Part shown: piece by piece, positions 1-8,041 of the stretch
Numbering within the stretch: the stretch's first letter is position 1
Layout: every line of letters begins with the position of its first letter
From: JAFGOM01 sp964605795
Lineage (GTDB): Archaea; Halobacteriota; Methanomicrobia; Methanomicrobiales; Methanospirillaceae
Direction of reading: 5' to 3'
NCBI GenBank assembly: GCA_964605795.1
Contig: CAZSDZ010000044.1
Location: 1 to 22,428, forward strand
DNA length: 22,428 bases
Program-made: the position numbers and the translations under genes
The notes under the pieces: generated by a model
The model's input: the letters and a program-made list of their open reading frames with translations, nothing else
The model's database searches: none
Told to the model about the DNA's origin: nothing

Positions 1-2
1 TC

Positions 3-371
3 GTGATAATCTCTGCCGTTATCCCTCCCGGAGCAACCGCCGGAGGTACAACCACGCTCACCCTCACGTTTGAACAGGAAGGAACACCGCCGGTGTCACC
101 GGATGCATCCTTCCTGTTTGTCCCGTTAAACGAGGCTGCACGGGCTATCGGCGAATTTTCCGCAACTGCCTCAGACGGGGAGTTCGGCGAGGTCACCCTT
201 CCTCTTTCCATCCCCCTTCTCCCCGGGGTATACATATACGAGTTCCAGCCCTACGAGATCCAGATAAACCCGCTTACCGGTGAGGAGATACCGGTCCCCT
301 ATGGCAGCCCGGTCAGTTTCACCGTGACGGTCGCAGAGGATGGGAGCGTGACAGTCAGTATGAATTCCTGA
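3..371 (+). CDS. C-terminal part of an unrecognised, probably exported beta-rich protein
   Basis: The frame is open from the left edge of the window, so the gene probably begins outside it; the GTG at position 3 may just be an internal valine. The visible 122 residues are rich in Thr, Ser, Val, Pro and Gly, with almost no Lys and no Cys. Alternating hydrophobic/polar runs such as GGTTTLTLTFEQEG and SPVSFTVTVAEDGSVTV look like strands of an immunoglobulin-like beta-sandwich, as seen in archaeal surface or adhesion proteins. That reading is inference from composition. I do not recognise the family and see no catalytic motif. It ends with a TGA, and no gene follows on this strand for several kilobases. 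Confidence 0.6.
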   Translation: MIISAVIPPGATAGGTTTLTLTFEQEGTPPVSPDASFLFVPLNEAARAIGEFSATASDGEFGEVTLPLSIPLLPGVYIYEFQPYEIQINPLTGEEIPVPYGSPVSFTVTVAEDGSVTVSMNS

Positions 372-641
372 CTCTATTCTAACCTGTTTTTTCCCAGGTC
401 GTATCTTCTTTTTGTCCATTATTGTTCTGAATTCACACAGTGCCACAATTATTAGCGATTAAGAACAGAGAAATTAATCCCTCCCCTCGCATTTTTAGAT
501 ATTGTCCTGTACATTCCTTTATCATTCCTGACCCAGGTTTTGGATTCTGTGATCATTCTGCCAACCTGGTATCGGTTACGTGGACAATGGATCAGGCGGA
601 TTGTTGTTGTATCGTTAATTTTCCCGCTCTATTTCCCCGGA

Positions 642-1277
642 TTACCCGTTGTAATAATGCTGGTCAAAGGTCTGGCGGAGAAATGTATCCTTCCGGTACC
701 TGCCTGCTTTCACCGGCGGTTTCAAGTATCCAGGTTCTGGAGTCTGAAGAGCCGGGCAGAAGGGGCACAGCGCTGCATCGACATCATGAGCTTTCTCCCT
801 GACCGGGCAGTAATAGTTCCCGTCGATGAAGGTAACCTTCTCCCCCCCGGGAAACGGCATCCCAACCGGGTGACCGGGTAATTCCTGTACGAACATGCAG
901 AACCCGGAAAGAAGGTATTTTAAGAATCGTAACCTGACCTTTTCCTCCGGGCCGGTAGAACACTGTTCTTTTACCATTATCCAGTACGAGCCTGCAACCT
1001 TTGTTAGATCAGTACCCATATGGATAAAGGCCCCCTGCTGGTGCATAAGCCTGATGGCCTGGTAGGTTCCGTGAAGATGAGCCGTGATCGCTTCGTCCAG
1101 TTTTTCCCGAAGTTCCGGGTTAATATCCCTGATTGCTCCACGAAAATTCCAGCGCATCTGCCGGATATCCTGCGGGGAGAACGACAAAACGATCTCTGCA
1201 ATAGCCTGCCCAAGATCGCCACGCGTTTGTATCATTCCCAATTCAGAGCATTTCCGTGCAATTTCTTCGTTATTCAT
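642..1277 (-). CDS. DUF2115 (UPF0305) family protein of methanogens
   Basis: A 211-residue soluble protein with no signal peptide or membrane segment. The N-terminal two thirds are helical. The C-terminal part carries what I recall as the hallmark of the DUF2115/UPF0305 family: HPVGMPFPGG around residues 136-145, then YYCPVREK and ALCPFCPALQ, giving Cys residues that could bind a metal. The family is known essentially from methanogenic archaea and has no established function. The length fits the family. The ATG at 1277 has no clear Shine-Dalgarno sequence, which is common in archaea. It stands alone: the next minus-strand item upstream is the broken hicB relic. The family call is from memory of the motif, not a search. 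Confidence 0.75.
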   Translation of the reverse strand: MNNEEIARKCSELGMIQTRGDLGQAIAEIVLSFSPQDIRQMRWNFRGAIRDINPELREKLDEAITAHLHGTYQAIRLMHQQGAFIHMGTDLTKVAGSYWIMVKEQCSTGPEEKVRLRFLKYLLSGFCMFVQELPGHPVGMPFPGGEKVTFIDGNYYCPVREKAHDVDAALCPFCPALQTPEPGYLKPPVKAGRYRKDTFLRQTFDQHYYNG

Positions 1278-1466
1278 AAGTGGGTTTTAGAGAATGTCAT
1301 CATCGTGACAATTTTTGGTGGATTATTGACTTCAACATTAGCCATGTCGGCGATATCCTTATGTTACTTACCAGATTACTCTGTTTGGTACTGTCCAAAA
1401 ATCTTGTGAATTTGTAAGTAAACATTGAATCAATCGTTTTTGTTACGTAGGATTAGAGTGTTTCAG

Positions 1467-1716
1467 TCAATTCCTCCAATATTTTAATGGATCGAAAAAT
1501 ACAATGAAGATCTCATCACCTGATTTTTGGAGATCCTCGACGGGGGGATTGGTTCATTATGCTTCTTCAGGCTTTCCAGGTACCCTTTTGCAGCGTCTTT
1601 ATATTTTCAAGTGCTTCATCTCTGGTTTTTCCCTGAGATATGCAGCCCGGAAGAGACGGGCATTCGGCTCCAAAGATACCATCTTCGTCTATTTCTATTA
1701 TGACTCTGAATTTCAT
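1467..1716 (-). pseudogene. Frameshifted HicB-type antitoxin remnant
   Basis: Reading from the ATG at 1716 gives a textbook HicB N-terminus: MKFRVIIEIDEDG, then CPSLPGCISQGKTRDEALENI. HicB proteins are partly degraded RNase-H-fold antitoxins that neutralise HicA mRNA interferases. After ENIK the frame goes wrong and stops at 1567. Dropping back one base (near 1597-1600, where one A of an A-run appears lost) restores the expected continuation DAAKGYLESLKKHNEPIPPS, so a one-base deletion is the simplest explanation. A second possible shift after PPS would give a tail EDLQKSGDEIF ending at 1467; without it the second frame stops at 1484. I found no HicA-like sequence on either side. An active product would need recoding or a sequencing error. 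Confidence 0.75.
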
Positions 1717-1958
1717 ATGGCCTGATATCACCCGATTTGAGGTTTCAGTTTAATATACGTTTACGCTTTTTCCGGGGATGTATTATTGCAATTCCTGAAA
1801 TAAAAAACGGTTATGCCGTCATTAAGGGTCTGTGTTATGTATCTGCCTGCTCTCAGAATATCAGCCCGGGATCGAGATGCTTGTTATCAAAAATCAGGTG
1901 GCTGACTTCCTTTTTTTCACCCCAAGACTGTGTTTAGGATATCTCATAATGAGTCATA

Positions 1959-1969
1959 TTTTTAAAAAA
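1959..1969 (-). terminator. T-tract terminator after the AAA ATPase
   Basis: On the minus strand a run of six T follows the ATPase stop codon after two bases, then five A. Archaeal RNA polymerase stops at such T-tracts without needing a hairpin. No stable stem precedes it, so this is a plausible intrinsic archaeal terminator, not a proven one. Confidence 0.4.
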
Positions 1970-1971
1970 CC

Positions 1972-3297
1972 TCATAGATATGCCTTTAGTCTCCAGATAA
2001 GGTACAGGGGAATTTCAAGAACCTCACCATATTCATCAGAATGTCTGGCAATAGTATCAAGACTGGTCCTGACAGCAATACGCGGGTGGTATTTTTTCCG
2101 GTACTCTGCAAGGCTTCTTGAACGAGTCCTTCTTGCTGATGTAACCTCGATAGCAACGACATCTACGCCTTCCTGTATCGTATAATCAACCTCGGCAATA
2201 CCGCCGGATTTCCAGAAAAAGGGTCTTTGAAAACTGTTTGCAATCAGCTCTGTCAAAACAAAATTTTCCGTTAGAATTCCCCGCATGTCAGCAGTCAGTG
2301 AAGAGGAGTCAAAAACGACATCTGCCGGAAATTTGCTCATCCTGCGTAAAAGTCCTACATCTGAGAAATAAATTTTGAAGTTTGTCGTGTCCGCATATGT
2401 TGTAACCGGAATAAAGGGGCGCTCGATCTTTTCGACCTTGTAGATGAGACCTGCTGATATCAGCCATTGAAGGGAATCTTCCAGATCACGTGCACGCATT
2501 CCATGCTTTACATGGGAGAAAATAAATTTCTGATTGTCCTTTGCAAGCTGTGCAGGGATTGCATTCCAGATAAGGGTAAGTTTTGGAAATTCAGAAACAG
2601 ACGCATATTTTACTAAATCTTTTTCATAATTGCCGAGAATCTCGCTTTGTATCGTTTCTATAAACCCGATGTCGTAGGTTTTTATCCATGAGCTGACAAC
2701 CTCCGGCATACCTCCCGTTATCAGGTATTCACGATATGCCTCTTCCAGTTTGCCGGTAAATGCAGGGGATATCTCTTCATCAGGGGATATATTGCTCAGG
2801 TACTCGTAAAGGAGTTCTTCATCCTTTGCCAGGAGAAATTCCGAAAAATTGAGAGGATACATCTTAAGCATCTGCACCTTGCCAACCGGAAATGAAACAT
2901 TTTTTCCCATCTGTGCAACAGCCACTCCGAGCAGGGAACCAGCGGCAGCAACGTGGAGTTCGGACAGGTTTTCGCAGAAATATTTGAGAGATGTTATCGC
3001 ACGGGGGCAGATCTGAATTTCATCTAATATGAGGATGGTTATTCTGGGCCTGATGGATTTATTTCTGAGAATGCCAAGGTCTTTGATAATTCGTGTAGCA
3101 TTCAGATCCCCTTCGAATATCCTTTGCAGCCGGTCATCATATTCGAAGTTGAAATATGCGATATCCCTGAATTCAGCCTCACCAAAATGTTTTAATACCC
3201 AGGTTTTCCCGCACTGCCGGATTCCTTGGATAATCACCGGTTTACGATCCCTGGCGTCTTTCCATTTACGTAACGTATCGTACATGAACCGCTTCAT
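1972..3297 (-). CDS. AAA-family ATPase with DUF4143 C-terminal domain
   Basis: A 441-residue cytoplasmic protein of the AAA_14/DUF4143 type common in archaea and anaerobic bacteria; the cellular role of this family is not established. The Walker A motif is at residues 25-32 (GIRQCGKT), Walker B at about 88-93 (ILILDE) and a sensor-like AAGS at 118-121. The C-terminal DUF4143 region has the usual nuclease-like layout, a Trp-Lys-Ser-Gly-Gly turn, then Glu369-Val-Asp371, then Glu384. Where relatives usually read EVKS, this one reads EVTS (Thr386), so the lysine of a PD-(D/E)xK-like site is absent. The ATG at 3297 has no ribosome binding site, but a TATA box lies 24-33 bases upstream. It is monocistronic, with unrelated neighbours. 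Confidence 0.9.
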   Translation of the reverse strand: MKRFMYDTLRKWKDARDRKPVIIQGIRQCGKTWVLKHFGEAEFRDIAYFNFEYDDRLQRIFEGDLNATRIIKDLGILRNKSIRPRITILILDEIQICPRAITSLKYFCENLSELHVAAAGSLLGVAVAQMGKNVSFPVGKVQMLKMYPLNFSEFLLAKDEELLYEYLSNISPDEEISPAFTGKLEEAYREYLITGGMPEVVSSWIKTYDIGFIETIQSEILGNYEKDLVKYASVSEFPKLTLIWNAIPAQLAKDNQKFIFSHVKHGMRARDLEDSLQWLISAGLIYKVEKIERPFIPVTTYADTTNFKIYFSDVGLLRRMSKFPADVVFDSSSLTADMRGILTENFVLTELIANSFQRPFFWKSGGIAEVDYTIQEGVDVVAIEVTSARRTRSRSLAEYRKKYHPRIAVRTSLDTIARHSDEYGEVLEIPLYLIWRLKAYL

Positions 3298-3318
3298 ACC
3301 ATGACATTAGCACCTTTA

Positions 3319-3331
3319 AGTATATATAATG
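3319..3331 (-). promoter_or_regulatory. Archaeal TATA box of the AAA ATPase gene
   Basis: The minus strand reads CATTATATATAC here. Its centre is about 28 bases before the ATG at 3297, which places the expected transcription start at or within a few bases of the start codon. Together with the lack of a Shine-Dalgarno sequence this suggests a leaderless mRNA. Confidence 0.55.
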
Positions 3332-3665
3332 TGCTTAAAAAACACATTTTTACAACTTATTTTGTGGAATATATACACATTTTTTTAACCTAAAAATGTT
3401 CAGCAGTATGGTGAATATAGCAAAGTGGAGTTGTTCCGGACCATTGCAGAGAATTCCTTTGTTTTTGGTGCATCAAGATTGTTATCAAAGGTAAACCAAG
3501 GATATTTAGTTCCATGGGGAGAACTATCACACTGATGGATGTGGCTTTTAACAAATTTAGTCAGCATTCTTTTCAGATTATCAGATTATCGCTTCTTATC
3601 GCACTCGTACAACTGCCTCTTTATTGAGTCATTTAATTGTATTGAAGCATCATGTCATAATCCGT
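3332..3665. other. AT-rich intergenic stretch without a recognisable gene
   Basis: No open frame with recognisable protein character was found on either strand. The stretch is AT-rich, with TATA-like runs such as GGAATATATACAC near 3366. The 5' part presumably holds upstream promoter DNA of the ATPase, and the 3' part the tail of the beta-lactamase-family transcript. A near-tandem TCAGATTATCAGATTATCG occurs around 3573-3591. Confidence 0.5.
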
Positions 3666-5171
3666 TCATATCCTAAAAAAGGGGCCGAATTCATGAGAAC
3701 TGATTTCGGTAACCAATCCGGTTGAATCAGTTTTGAAATTCAGGTATCCAACCAAGTCATCAGGATTAGGAAATGAAGCATACCACGTGTTATTTGTCCA
3801 ATGGGTGAGATTTGCCGCGTATCTGTTTGGACCAAATCCAATTACCATGTTCTCTGCATCCGATCCCTGGGTAATCTGTATGCTTCCATAGAGATCGCTT
3901 GAATACTCCCCTTCAATTGCATAGGGGCTGATTGTTGCCGGAGTTGCATCAGATGGTTTTTCCGGATTCTGGATGAGGGAATTCCATCCGGCCTGTGATG
4001 CTTTTTCCCTTGCCTGAAGGTCCTCTCCGGTCCTACCAATGTATCGTTCCAGGAATTCATCCCTGACTGCTTCAGGAAATGCTGTTAATTGCTTATTTGC
4101 AATAACTACTATCCCACTATTCTTTTCCGGAATAAGGACAACAATAGATCTTACACCATCGAGCGCTCCATTCTTTTCGATAATCCTATCTCCCAGGAAA
4201 TAATAGGAATCACATCCAAGACCTACAGCTCCATTCGGATCCCTCAATGGACCTGAAGGTCCTGCAACCAGGCTTGCTGCATGAATATCATCTATTGTTT
4301 TTGGGGTGAGGATCTCTTTTCCATCTATTAAACCCTGATTCAGCATCATCCGGATCCAATTTGTCATATCTCTTCCGGTAGAAACAACCTGTCCAGCCGC
4401 CGGGAGTGATGCTTCTTCAAGAGGAATTACCCCAACCTCTCCATTTATCACTCCGTGACCGGAGAAATGATTGTTGTCAAGATATAATGTTTCCATCCGG
4501 GTTCCGGACCTCGTCATTCCCAGAGGTTTAATTATCCGTTCATTGGTTAAATCCTCCCAGCTTTGGTTATCTGCCTTTGCTGCCACTTCTCCTGCAATGA
4601 AATATCCGGCATTCGAATAGAGATATCGTTCCCGAAATCCGGTTCCAAATTCAAGATATCTCATCCGGTGTAATATCTCATCATTGGAATATCCCACCCT
4701 GCCAAGGAGTTCACCATCACGACGAAGCCCGGTCCGGTGAGCAAGAAGATCACGAAGAGTCGTGTGGTTACTGATATAGGTATCTTTTAATTTAAAGCCA
4801 GGAAGATATTCAATTACCGGGGTATCCCAGTCCAATTTTCCTTCATCAACAAGAGAACCTATTGCTCCTCCGGTAATATACTTGGTTACAGATGCAATCT
4901 GAAACCGGGTATCAGGGTTTACCATTCCTGGTTTTCCAAGCTCCCGGACTCCATAACCTTCCAGGTAAACAACGGTGTCATTTTCTACGATACCGACCAC
5001 AGCTCCGGGAACTTCATATTCAGACATTTTTTCGATGAAAAATTCTTCAAATCCATCACGTTTATCTGAATATTCAGTCGGTTCAGGTTCTGCATTGACA
5101 AAAAAAATTAATCCTCCTAAAAGAAAAATCACAAAAAGAACAGCAGAATAGAGTATGGGATTATTTTTCAT
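3666..5171 (-). CDS. Beta-lactamase-family serine hydrolase, membrane-anchored or secreted
   Basis: A 501-residue protein counted from the ATG at 5171. A TTG nine bases upstream would add three residues and is less likely. The first 27 residues are a Lys/Asn start followed by a strong hydrophobic segment ending near VNA, so the enzyme is exported or anchored with the catalytic domain outside. Class C beta-lactamase/DD-peptidase motifs are present: Ser94-Val-Thr-Lys97 (nucleophile and base), Tyr185-Ser-Asn187, and Lys333-Asn-Gly335 in the place of the KTG/HTG box. About 110 residues follow the hydrolase domain and look like the beta-strand C-terminal domain often found in this superfamily. Pseudomurein or S-layer archaea lack murein, so the substrate is probably a peptide, ester or D-amino acid compound; this is inference. 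Neighbours do not point to a pathway. Confidence 0.9.
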   Translation of the reverse strand: MKNNPILYSAVLFVIFLLGGLIFFVNAEPEPTEYSDKRDGFEEFFIEKMSEYEVPGAVVGIVENDTVVYLEGYGVRELGKPGMVNPDTRFQIASVTKYITGGAIGSLVDEGKLDWDTPVIEYLPGFKLKDTYISNHTTLRDLLAHRTGLRRDGELLGRVGYSNDEILHRMRYLEFGTGFRERYLYSNAGYFIAGEVAAKADNQSWEDLTNERIIKPLGMTRSGTRMETLYLDNNHFSGHGVINGEVGVIPLEEASLPAAGQVVSTGRDMTNWIRMMLNQGLIDGKEILTPKTIDDIHAASLVAGPSGPLRDPNGAVGLGCDSYYFLGDRIIEKNGALDGVRSIVVLIPEKNSGIVVIANKQLTAFPEAVRDEFLERYIGRTGEDLQAREKASQAGWNSLIQNPEKPSDATPATISPYAIEGEYSSDLYGSIQITQGSDAENMVIGFGPNRYAANLTHWTNNTWYASFPNPDDLVGYLNFKTDSTGLVTEISSHEFGPFFRI

Positions 5172-5452
5172 TAATCCCAATTGTATTTTTCAGGATAATA
5201 ATTCATCTAATCAGGACTCCGCATTTGACCTATCCCGCGGTATTATTTTCAGGATTTCATGAAATCAACTGCGATACCAGTCCACATTGAATGTATTGGA
5301 GGTAAAAATAATCTTACACAATTTCCTCACATGCGGAGTTCTAACGTAATATTTAACCTTTTACCGTTACCTTTAAGTAAGGAATATTACCATAACTTGA
5401 AAACTCATGCTATCAGGGCCATATTATTATCAGTTGTTATCCAGGGCACAAT

Positions 5453-6079
5453 CTATTTCTTCACGGCGCTTCCCGGGCAGATAAACCGCATCCTGCACTG
5501 TTCGCAATCTTTCTTATGCACAACGCCTTCTGCGATCAGCAGAACGACAAAGGCAACGAAGAACAACAGTTCCTGCATGAGTGGCGCCATTCCGAGAATA
5601 ATCACAAGGATCATTCCGATAAAGGGCAGGAAGAGGATAATACTCCAGGTCGGTACAACCATTTTTTCACCCAGGTGTTTGTTACCGGATTTGTCCTGGA
5701 ACAAGGCAGACGATATTTTTCCCCATCCGCAATGGCACCATCTGCCATAGTAATAACAATGGGTACACAGGTGTTTACGGAGCACCGCCGCGAGCATGAT
5801 TACTATAAAGAGCACGTACAGAATCGAGATGAGGGGAATCCCAGCTATGACGAGAGGGTACATTCCCAGAAATCCTACTGCGACCAGGGCAATCAGCAGG
5901 ATATTCTCAAGGATAATTCCTTTTTTGCCGGCCTCTTCTATTCCCATCGGATCAAGGTTCTGCAGGTCCATGCGTACCTTTTTCATTACTTCGGGTATTA
6001 ACCTTGGGCTCTGCGGAGAAAAACCGTTTTTACCGGCAACATCTCTGGAATTTTGTAGAGTTCTCTTTTTAATCTGCAT
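5453..6079 (-). CDS. Four-helix membrane protein with cytosolic Cys clusters, unknown function
   Basis: The 208 residues read as a charged N-terminus (about 55 residues), two hydrophobic helices (about 58-77 and 82-100), a short Cys-rich loop, two more helices (about 145-163 and 168-187) and a Cys-rich tail. Cysteines sit at 105, 108, 115 and 117 in the loop (HLCTHCYYYGRWCHC) and at 192, 195 and 201 in the tail. With an even number of helices the two clusters fall on the same side of the membrane and could bind one metal or Fe-S centre together. I recall similar uncharacterised proteins in Methanomicrobia but cannot name a family. Met32 or Met37 are alternative starts; the latter has AAAGG a few bases upstream. 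Confidence 0.7.
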   Translation of the reverse strand: MQIKKRTLQNSRDVAGKNGFSPQSPRLIPEVMKKVRMDLQNLDPMGIEEAGKKGIILENILLIALVAVGFLGMYPLVIAGIPLISILYVLFIVIMLAAVLRKHLCTHCYYYGRWCHCGWGKISSALFQDKSGNKHLGEKMVVPTWSIILFLPFIGMILVIILGMAPLMQELLFFVAFVVLLIAEGVVHKKDCEQCRMRFICPGSAVKK

Positions 6080-6258
6080 AACTGCTGCAACTGATTTTGA
6101 TCAATGACGAGACGACTGCAGTATCTGATTATTTGTTAGCAATTATTCAGGAATCAGAATAAAGAGATCAATTACTCCCTCGTTTCGGTAAAAAGAGACA
6201 CTCTATCATGTTTTCCTCGTATATTTTATATTCTTCAATCCAACGCCCATTCACAATT

Positions 6259-6270
6259 GTTATATATATT
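6259..6270 (+). promoter_or_regulatory. TATA box for the DUF1890-DUF1894 pair
   Basis: TTATATATATTG lies about 60 bases before the ATG at 6328. Transcription would begin near 6290, which leaves a leader of roughly 38 bases. This excludes the longer open frame that starts at 6208, upstream of the box, and supports the ATG at 6328. Confidence 0.55.
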
Positions 6271-6327
6271 GTATCAGTACCATTAAGGAGCATCTACAAA
6301 TCAGGCAGTAAAAACTGGTTAGGAAAT

Positions 6328-6792
6328 ATGGAGGAACAAGATAATACCAGGCCTTTACTAATCCTGGGTTGCCCCGAGATCCCGGTGCAACAGGCACTAG
6401 CGTTATACTGTGCCCGCCAGTTTAAAGAACGGGGAGAGGAACTTCGTATCGCCGGCAACAAGGCTGTGTTGCAACTCATCAGGATATCTGACTTAGATAA
6501 ATCGTATGTGACAAAGATGATCGATCTTGAGCGGTGTATCGAGGATCTTACAACCAGGAAACTCAAACCCCCTATCTGCATGATTTTTATTCATAACGAT
6601 GCGGGAATCTCCTACGCTGCCACCATAAGGTTCCTTTTTGATGGGAGACTGATCGCAGTTGTCTTTGGAAGGGAGGCTGATAACCTGGGTGCACAACTGG
6701 ACTTTTCCTGTGAAACAATCATTGAAAAAGCGGTGCATAACCCGGGTAAGATACGCAGGAAAATAGATGAGGTAATGGGATGGGCTGTGTAG
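6328..6792 (+). CDS. DUF1890 family protein
   Basis: The protein is 154 residues from the ATG at 6328, which has AGGA a few bases upstream and a TATA box at a fitting distance. The open frame extends back to 6208, but those 40 residues are not protein-like and precede the promoter. Features I associate with archaeal DUF1890 are an N-terminal LILGCPEIPVQ strand-loop with one Cys, the phrase FIHNDAGISYAAT in the middle, VVFGREAD, and a C-terminal HNPGKIRRKIDEVM helix. The alternating strands and helices suggest a Rossmann-like fold; no ligand is known. It overlaps the following DUF1894 gene by 13 bases, so the two are probably translationally coupled partners. The family occurs in methanogens and its role is unknown. 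Confidence 0.8.
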   Translation: MEEQDNTRPLLILGCPEIPVQQALALYCARQFKERGEELRIAGNKAVLQLIRISDLDKSYVTKMIDLERCIEDLTTRKLKPPICMIFIHNDAGISYAATIRFLFDGRLIAVVFGREADNLGAQLDFSCETIIEKAVHNPGKIRRKIDEVMGWAV

Positions 6793-7064
6793 AAGAGATG
6801 GGATACGAGGTACTCCAATCAGGTGTTTCCTTTGCAGAATCCAGGGTATTTATCGAGAAGAATTATAAAGAGGTCTTTTATGTGGATCCAGGTTTTCGGA
6901 TATTTAAGAAATGCCTTATCGGCATACCGCCAATTGCAATTGGGCTTGAAGGTCCGATTATTATCCTTCCCTATACAAAACCCTGTTATGGGACCTTTAT
7001 CCTTCGGGTTGAGTCTAAAGAAGACGCAGATATGATACGGGCAAAAGGTAGAAAGAAAAAATAA
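6780..7064 (+). CDS. DUF1894 family protein
   Basis: A 94-residue protein beginning inside the end of the DUF1890 gene in another frame. An ATG at 6798 (Met7) is a possible later start. The core carries the family pattern as I remember it: YEVLQSGVSFAESR, then EVFYVDPGFRIF, LIGIPPIAIG, and PYTKPCYGTFILRV with one Cys that is probably conserved. The C-terminus is a lysine-rich tail. DUF1890 and DUF1894 occur side by side in methanogens, which implies a joint function, but none has been shown. The pair is followed by convergently oriented genes starting with the QueG-like one, so this two-gene unit ends here. Confidence 0.8.
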   Translation: MGCVEEMGYEVLQSGVSFAESRVFIEKNYKEVFYVDPGFRIFKKCLIGIPPIAIGLEGPIIILPYTKPCYGTFILRVESKEDADMIRAKGRKKK

Positions 7065-7171
7065 ATATCACTCATCCCTTTCACTGTTTAACAACCGGTC
7101 TGCTCAATGGCAGACACATGAAACCCACAGGAGTCTTCCTTGATACATCCATCCCATCAGTAAGATAATTG

Positions 7172-7930
7172 TTATTTCTTCCTCCCGTACGGACAGACAT
7201 ACAGACATAACCCGCAGACCCCAACACCTCCGTCCTTCTCCATCTCCCGGAAGTACCGCTCGCAGGCAGCTGCATCGAACCTGGCCTCCCGGGGCTCGTA
7301 TGGATAAAACGGCTCTCCTGTAATCGCCTGCTTCGGACAGATATCAACACATGCCGTGCATTCCCCGCAACGCTGCTGCATCGGCTCTCCAGTCGGAGAG
7401 AGCGGAGCATCGGTAAGGACAGTGACCCACCTGACCCGGGGCCCGTGATCAGGGGTCACAAAAAGGCAGCTCTTTCCTATCCAGCCCATTCCCGCCAGGT
7501 GGGCAGCGAGTTTCTGGGAGAAGATGCTGCAGATACGGGCATCATCGGTCCGCTTCGATGCCGGGACAGGGAGGGCTCTAAATCCGGCCCTTTGAATGGT
7601 ATTTGCCAGCCGGAGTGCAATCTGGTCAAGTGCAGTGTTTACCACGTCGTATGCATTGTGCCGGTACAGGATAGCAGCTGCCGGATCCCTTGCCGGCAGG
7701 GGGTCGATAAGACTGTCGGCGAGCCGTATCCCGGCCACGATCGCTACCGGGTACCGGGCAACCCGATCTCCGCCCTGTTCCCTGATATAATCCCGGGCAG
7801 GAGTGAGATCCGCTATCCCAAAATAATCTGCGTTTTTTGAGACTGCACGGAACTCTGCATCAAGATCCTGGATCATTGGATAGGATTTGTAAACCGGGAT
7901 ATTTGAGTATCCCGGTATTTGATCTCTCAT
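7172..7930 (-). CDS. QueG-like double 4Fe-4S cluster protein
   Basis: A 252-residue protein resembling epoxyqueuosine reductase. An N-terminal DUF1730-like region (ADYFGIADLTPARD, PVAIVAGIRL) leads to the signature AGMGWIGKSCL at about 146-156 and VTVLTDAPL. Two ferredoxin-type clusters follow: Cys188, 191, 194 and 198 (CGECTACVDICP), and Cys223 with 239, 242 and 246 (CGLCLYVCP). Bacterial QueG uses cobalamin and two 4Fe-4S clusters to finish queuosine. Archaea make archaeosine and not queuosine, so this member more likely does other corrinoid or redox chemistry; that is inference. It is shorter than bacterial QueG and lacks the HEAT-repeat tail. It lies 111 bases behind the sulfite-reductase-like gene on the same strand and may be co-transcribed with it. 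Its GC content seems higher than that of its neighbours. Confidence 0.85.
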   Translation of the reverse strand: MRDQIPGYSNIPVYKSYPMIQDLDAEFRAVSKNADYFGIADLTPARDYIREQGGDRVARYPVAIVAGIRLADSLIDPLPARDPAAAILYRHNAYDVVNTALDQIALRLANTIQRAGFRALPVPASKRTDDARICSIFSQKLAAHLAGMGWIGKSCLFVTPDHGPRVRWVTVLTDAPLSPTGEPMQQRCGECTACVDICPKQAITGEPFYPYEPREARFDAAACERYFREMEKDGGVGVCGLCLYVCPYGRKK

Positions 7931-8041
7931 CAGTGGATTTTGCCTGCCGGTACCTCACCAATGGACCCGAATTCCTGCCCCATCCGTCTTACCCGGTGAC
8001 TGATACACCAACTGCACAGATACCGAAAAATGGGAGATTAT

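Noticed and set aside
5259..5750. 163-codon plus-strand frame
   Set aside because: Its second half is antisense to the membrane protein gene and its composition (Ile/Thr/Cys scatter) shows no domain.
5516..6001. 161-codon plus-strand frame rich in His, Asn and Gln
   Set aside because: Complete antisense shadow of the membrane protein gene; no motif or ribosome binding site.
6208..6327. Longer DUF1890 reading frame from 6208
   Set aside because: The extra 40 residues are not protein-like and lie partly before a TATA box at 6259-6270; the ATG at 6328 has AGGA upstream and starts the conserved region.
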